A DNA stretch of 9,283 nt from Planctomycetota bacterium. Lineage in GTDB: Bacteria > Planctomycetota > Phycisphaerae > WQYP01. Shown piece by piece: positions 6,868-9,283 of the stretch. The notes under the pieces were generated by a model that was not told the origin of the DNA, made no database searches, and saw nothing but the letters and a program-made list of their open reading frames with translations. The stretch covers positions 1 through 9,283 of the forward strand of contig JAJYZY010000091.1 in the NCBI GenBank assembly GCA_021799715.1, read 5' to 3'. Every line of letters begins with the position of its first letter. Position 1 is the stretch's first letter. The position numbers and the translations under genes are program-made.

Positions 6868-7873
6868 TTCTCGCGGGCCACACCGCGTCCCAGGTCCAGC
6901 CTTCAATTCTTGCCAGCTTCCGCAACAGGCGGCGCCGCTCCGAACGATTGGCCACAGCTTTGGCAAATACGTCATCGGTAACTACCGGCAATCCGATTTC
7001 GCGCAACGGGGCCAGAGATGGTATGGGAGGATCACCGTCATCATAAACCAGCATCAATACCGGCTTGAGCGTTACAATATACTCACTGATGGCCTCGCGA
7101 ACAGCGCCCAGGGAAGGCAAATCCAGACTGCATCCCTGCACCAGACCGCATTCCATGATGGTAATCGCTTCATCAAGCATGGCGATGTTCGCCCCCGTTC
7201 CCGCGGAGCGCTTGGCGGAATGAAAAAAGTGCAGAACCGGATACGTGAGATGATTTTCCCCCAATCCCAGTAGCATGGGAATCAGGCCGATGAAATGCGG
7301 CTGCAGTGCGGTGGTATCGGCTCCGTTCCAGGCGCGGAAGATAATTTCAGCGGGGTTTTTTCCCAATGACCAAATATATACCCCCACCTGCCGCTTCTGC
7401 GTGGCGGCAGCAATGACCGGCACCAGATACGCGATGGCCGCGCCGAATAGAAAAAAACCGCTGGCGCAACATATATCGGTCAGGATCTGAAAAACTGCGC
7501 CATGGGGAACAAAATCGCCCAGACCCAGTGTGAAGAGGTTGTAGCCGGTGAAATAAATGCGCTCCCACACATCTGCGGGACGGCCCGTGGAAGCCGCGAC
7601 GACGGCCGTCGGCCAGGAACAGAAAATCAGCGTCCATCCCAGCCAGACCAGAAGCGTCCAGGACGCCAGGGATGCCATCACCACCAGCAGACCACCCCAG
7701 GACAACATGCGGCGTGTTTTCCGGTGAATCACCGAATAGCGTAATACTTTTCCAACCAGCAGCGACACGCGCAAACTCATCGGCCCCACGCCTTCGACGA
7801 ATGTGGTCCACAGCAGATCAATGCTCGTGAGGGTTAACACCAGCAAGCCCAATAATCCCAGTAGAATTGTCAT
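6845..7873 (-). CDS. Two-TM-type potassium-channel-like membrane protein
   Basis: A 342-residue inner-membrane protein. Hydrophobic helices are at about 3-25, 60-86 and 128-154, with a pore loop between the last two carrying YNLFTLGLGDFVP (111-123). T115-L-G-L-G-D120 occupies the selectivity-filter position (canonical TVGYGD), so ion selectivity cannot be assumed. The C-terminal ~185 residues are soluble, include ENHLTYPVLHFFHSA, and show no RCK/TrkA Rossmann motif that I recognise. It matches, from memory, a bacterial family annotated as potassium or ion channel protein with TLGTGD-like filters. AAGGAG occurs upstream but about 12 nt from the ATG, so spacing is long. It lies 82 nt after the DsbA-like gene on the same strand, and its TGA overlaps the esterase promoter. 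Co-transcription with the redox genes is plausible, not shown. Confidence 0.8.
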   Translation of the reverse strand: MTILLGLLGLLVLTLTSIDLLWTTFVEGVGPMSLRVSLLVGKVLRYSVIHRKTRRMLSWGGLLVVMASLASWTLLVWLGWTLIFCSWPTAVVAASTGRPADVWERIYFTGYNLFTLGLGDFVPHGAVFQILTDICCASGFFLFGAAIAYLVPVIAAATQKRQVGVYIWSLGKNPAEIIFRAWNGADTTALQPHFIGLIPMLLGLGENHLTYPVLHFFHSAKRSAGTGANIAMLDEAITIMECGLVQGCSLDLPSLGAVREAISEYIVTLKPVLMLVYDDGDPPIPSLAPLREIGLPVVTDDVFAKAVANRSERRRLLRKLARIEGWTWDAVWPARIDLTQGV

Positions 7874-7955
7874 AATAGGTGGGAACTCCTTAAATTCTCC
7901 GGCTCACCGGAACCCGGTTGGCGGCACCGGCGGAAATGCGCGGAACGGCGGGGCG

Positions 7956-8534
7956 CTACGTTGTCGGGCCTTTCGCAGCCAGAGGGTCCAACTGTTTTTC
8001 TGTCAGTGCTTCCCGCAACGCCGCGGACAGGGTTAATTTATCAAAGCCGCCGTTATGCCGGCGGCCATTGATATAAAATGTGGGCGTGGTGTTCACTCCG
8101 CTGCGCAAACCGCTGGCAATGTGTCGGCGTATGACATCACCGAATTTATTTTCATCCAGGGCGGCGGATATTATCGCGGTGTCCAAGTCGAGCATTCGGG
8201 CGTAGTGCAGCAAATTTTCACGGGATAATTTCCCGGTATCGGTAAAAAGCAGGTCGTGCATCGGCCAGAATTTGTCACCAGCCGCTTCCGCGACCATCGC
8301 GGCATTTCGCGCATCGGGATGAATTTTGCTTAATGGAAAGTGCCGCCAGGCAAAACGGAGTTGTCCCGTGAATTCTTCGAGCAAGCCCTGGGTTACGCGA
8401 TGGGCGCAGTGGCAGTGCGGGCATTGATAATCGCCGTAGGCAACGAGCTCCAAAACGGCATGATCCGGACCCAGAGTATGATCTTCCGGCCCGAGTGGCG
8501 GGGTAAGTGGCGGGCGTGGCGTTTCTATGCGCAT
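7956..8534 (-). CDS. DsbA-like thioredoxin-fold protein (CPHC), cytoplasmic
   Basis: From ATG 8534 this is a 192-residue protein without signal peptide or membrane segment. The frame remains open further upstream, but that part overlaps the peroxiredoxin gene antisense to nothing conserved; the start at 8534 has AAGAAGG 4-5 nt upstream. The N-terminus (LTPPLGPEDHTLGPDHAVLELVAYGDYQ, residues 11-37) leads into active-site C38-P-H-C41, with an extra Cys43. Later come FRH-like WRHFPLSKIHPDARNAA, FWPMHDLLF and the cis-Pro loop NTTPTFYINGRRH. This layout closely resembles the thioredoxin_4/DsbA domain found fused to or encoded near NhaA antiporters. It begins 10 nt after the peroxiredoxin stop, so the two are surely one operon; a role in reducing or partnering that peroxiredoxin is inference. 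Confidence 0.88.
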   Translation of the reverse strand: MRIETPRPPLTPPLGPEDHTLGPDHAVLELVAYGDYQCPHCHCAHRVTQGLLEEFTGQLRFAWRHFPLSKIHPDARNAAMVAEAAGDKFWPMHDLLFTDTGKLSRENLLHYARMLDLDTAIISAALDENKFGDVIRRHIASGLRSGVNTTPTFYINGRRHNGGFDKLTLSAALREALTEKQLDPLAAKGPTT

Positions 8535-8544
8535 AGGGCCTTCT

Positions 8545-9039
8545 TCATTGCGTCTGAACGTTTGCCGGGGACAACGATTCCAGCGCATGCAAAATACCAT
8601 CGGCTCCGGGATTGACTTCAATGGGTGATACGTAGCGCCAACGAATGACTCCCGCCGCATCGAGCACAAATATGGCCCGTTCACAAATGCCATCATCATT
8701 GCGATATACGCCGTAACGCCGTGCCACCATCCCCTTGGGTTCAAAGTCCGCCAGCAATGGAAAATCCAGCTTGCGGTTCTGCCGATAAGCCTTGTGGCAC
8801 CATACGCCGTCAACGGAAATTCCCACCAGCAGGGCGTTAAATCGCTGGAATTCGCTAAGAAGCTCATTGTAAATCGCGAGTTGATCGCCGCATACCGGGC
8901 TGAAATCCGCCGGATAAAACACCAGCACGCGGGGGCGACCAAGCGTTTGACTAAGCGTCCAATTTTTGCCGGGTGCTTCGGGCAAAGTGAAATCCGGCGC
9001 GATAAAGCCAACTTGTGAACCTTGATTCAAGTTTTTCAT
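8545..9039 (-). CDS. AhpC/TSA-family peroxiredoxin
   Basis: A thiol peroxidase that would reduce peroxides in the cytoplasm. From ATG 9039 it has 164 residues; AGAGG about 9 nt upstream fixes this start although the frame is open to 9237. Motifs in order: GFIAPDFTLPEAPGKNWTLS (11-30), the active site FYPADFSPVCGDQ (41-53) with peroxidatic Cys50, GISVDGVWCHKAY with Cys81, FPLLADFEPKG, and ERAIFVLDAAGVIRWRYVSP. The pattern resembles AhpE/BCP-like peroxiredoxins. Cys81 and Cys119 are additional cysteines; which, if any, resolves the sulfenic acid cannot be told from sequence alone. It is the first gene of a minus-strand run with a DsbA-like protein next, separated by 10 nt. Confidence 0.9.
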   Translation of the reverse strand: MKNLNQGSQVGFIAPDFTLPEAPGKNWTLSQTLGRPRVLVFYPADFSPVCGDQLAIYNELLSEFQRFNALLVGISVDGVWCHKAYRQNRKLDFPLLADFEPKGMVARRYGVYRNDDGICERAIFVLDAAGVIRWRYVSPIEVNPGADGILHALESLSPANVQTQ

Positions 9040-9283
9040 CTTGCAACCTCTAATGGTACCTGCACTGAAATCCTCAACAACACGTTCCATAGTGTACGCA
9101 CAATCATCGCAATTGTCCTGCGGCACCATAGTGGGAGCATCGGAGAGAGCGTGATATTTTACGCGGTGCGCGGACAACTGCGGGTTTCCACCCACGGCAG
9201 ACGGGAAATGTCTCCATCCAAGCAGACCGGATGGCACCGGAATCGAGAATCGCGGCGGCTGACATCAGCGAAATAGCACGCAT
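9040..9283. other. Upstream region of the peroxiredoxin gene
   Basis: About 244 bases with no recognised gene. On the minus strand a short frame of about 60 codons begins with ATG at 9283 and ends near 9106, but its translation shows no motif. A promoter for the minus-strand redox operon should lie here; no box pair is convincing. A small inverted repeat (ACAAT...ATTGT, 9100-9116) is present. Confidence 0.4.

Noticed and set aside
6704..7273. Plus-strand frame of 189 codons
   Set aside because: It runs opposite to the end of the channel gene and the start of the esterase, both with clear family motifs, so it is a shadow.
8526..8549. Seven-codon mini-frame (MKKALCA) overlapping the peroxiredoxin stop and the DsbA-like start
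   Set aside because: It has no ribosome binding site of its own and occupies the Shine-Dalgarno of the next gene; most likely coincidental.
8535..9011. N-terminal extension of the DsbA-like frame up to 9011
   Set aside because: It overlaps the peroxiredoxin gene on the same strand in another frame and is Cys/Trp/Arg-rich without motifs; the start at 8534 has a ribosome binding site and fits the family.
9100..9116. Inverted repeat ACAAT-7-ATTGT upstream of the peroxiredoxin, considered as a peroxide-regulator operator
   Set aside because: Arms of 5 bp are expected by chance and the sequence does not match a PerR, Fur or OxyR site that I know.

Overview
The window reads like a bacterial chromosome segment of moderate-to-high GC, most plausibly from a planctomycete. 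This is inference from gene content: a CobA-HemD fusion, an HPRT with a VLTGS PRPP loop, a TLGLGD-type channel and a secreted CE3-like SGNH hydrolase. No rRNA, tRNA or other taxonomic marker is present, so the phylum is tentative.

Left region (1-2620): a decayed or accessory zone. It starts with the N-terminal remnant of an IS1634/IS4-type transposase (1-294). A DUF3226 (Toprim-like) gene follows (355-942) that seems to have lost its N-terminal catalytic strand and one metal-binding Asp. About 1.6 kb after that has no convincing gene. The only hint there is a possible broken isoprenylcysteine-methyltransferase-like tail on the minus strand (about 1634-1888).

Middle region, plus strand (2621-5881): three well-preserved housekeeping-type genes, each apparently its own transcription unit. 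They are hypoxanthine phosphoribosyltransferase (purine salvage), a UPF0173 metallo-beta-lactamase-fold hydrolase with a good ribosome binding site and a TATAAT box, and a 556-residue CobA-HemD fusion for uroporphyrinogen III synthesis and methylation toward siroheme or cobalamin. A 13-bp perfect hairpin separates the UPF0173 gene from cobA-hemD.

Right region, minus strand (5975-9039): a probable run of four genes read right to left. An AhpC/TSA peroxiredoxin is followed after 10 nt by a cytoplasmic DsbA-like CPHC protein, then after 82 nt by a two-TM-type ion channel with a TLGLGD filter. Last is a secreted SGNH/GDSL esterase split by a one-base frameshift. The esterase has a near-consensus promoter that overlaps the channel stop codon. 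It converges on cobA-hemD, with a hairpin between the two gene ends.

I found no CRISPR array, intact mobile element, RNA gene or clear novel multi-gene system. The most interesting items are the redox pair linked to a channel, the frameshifted esterase with its own promoter, the HPRT catalytic Asp-to-Glu change, and the degraded Toprim/IS edge.
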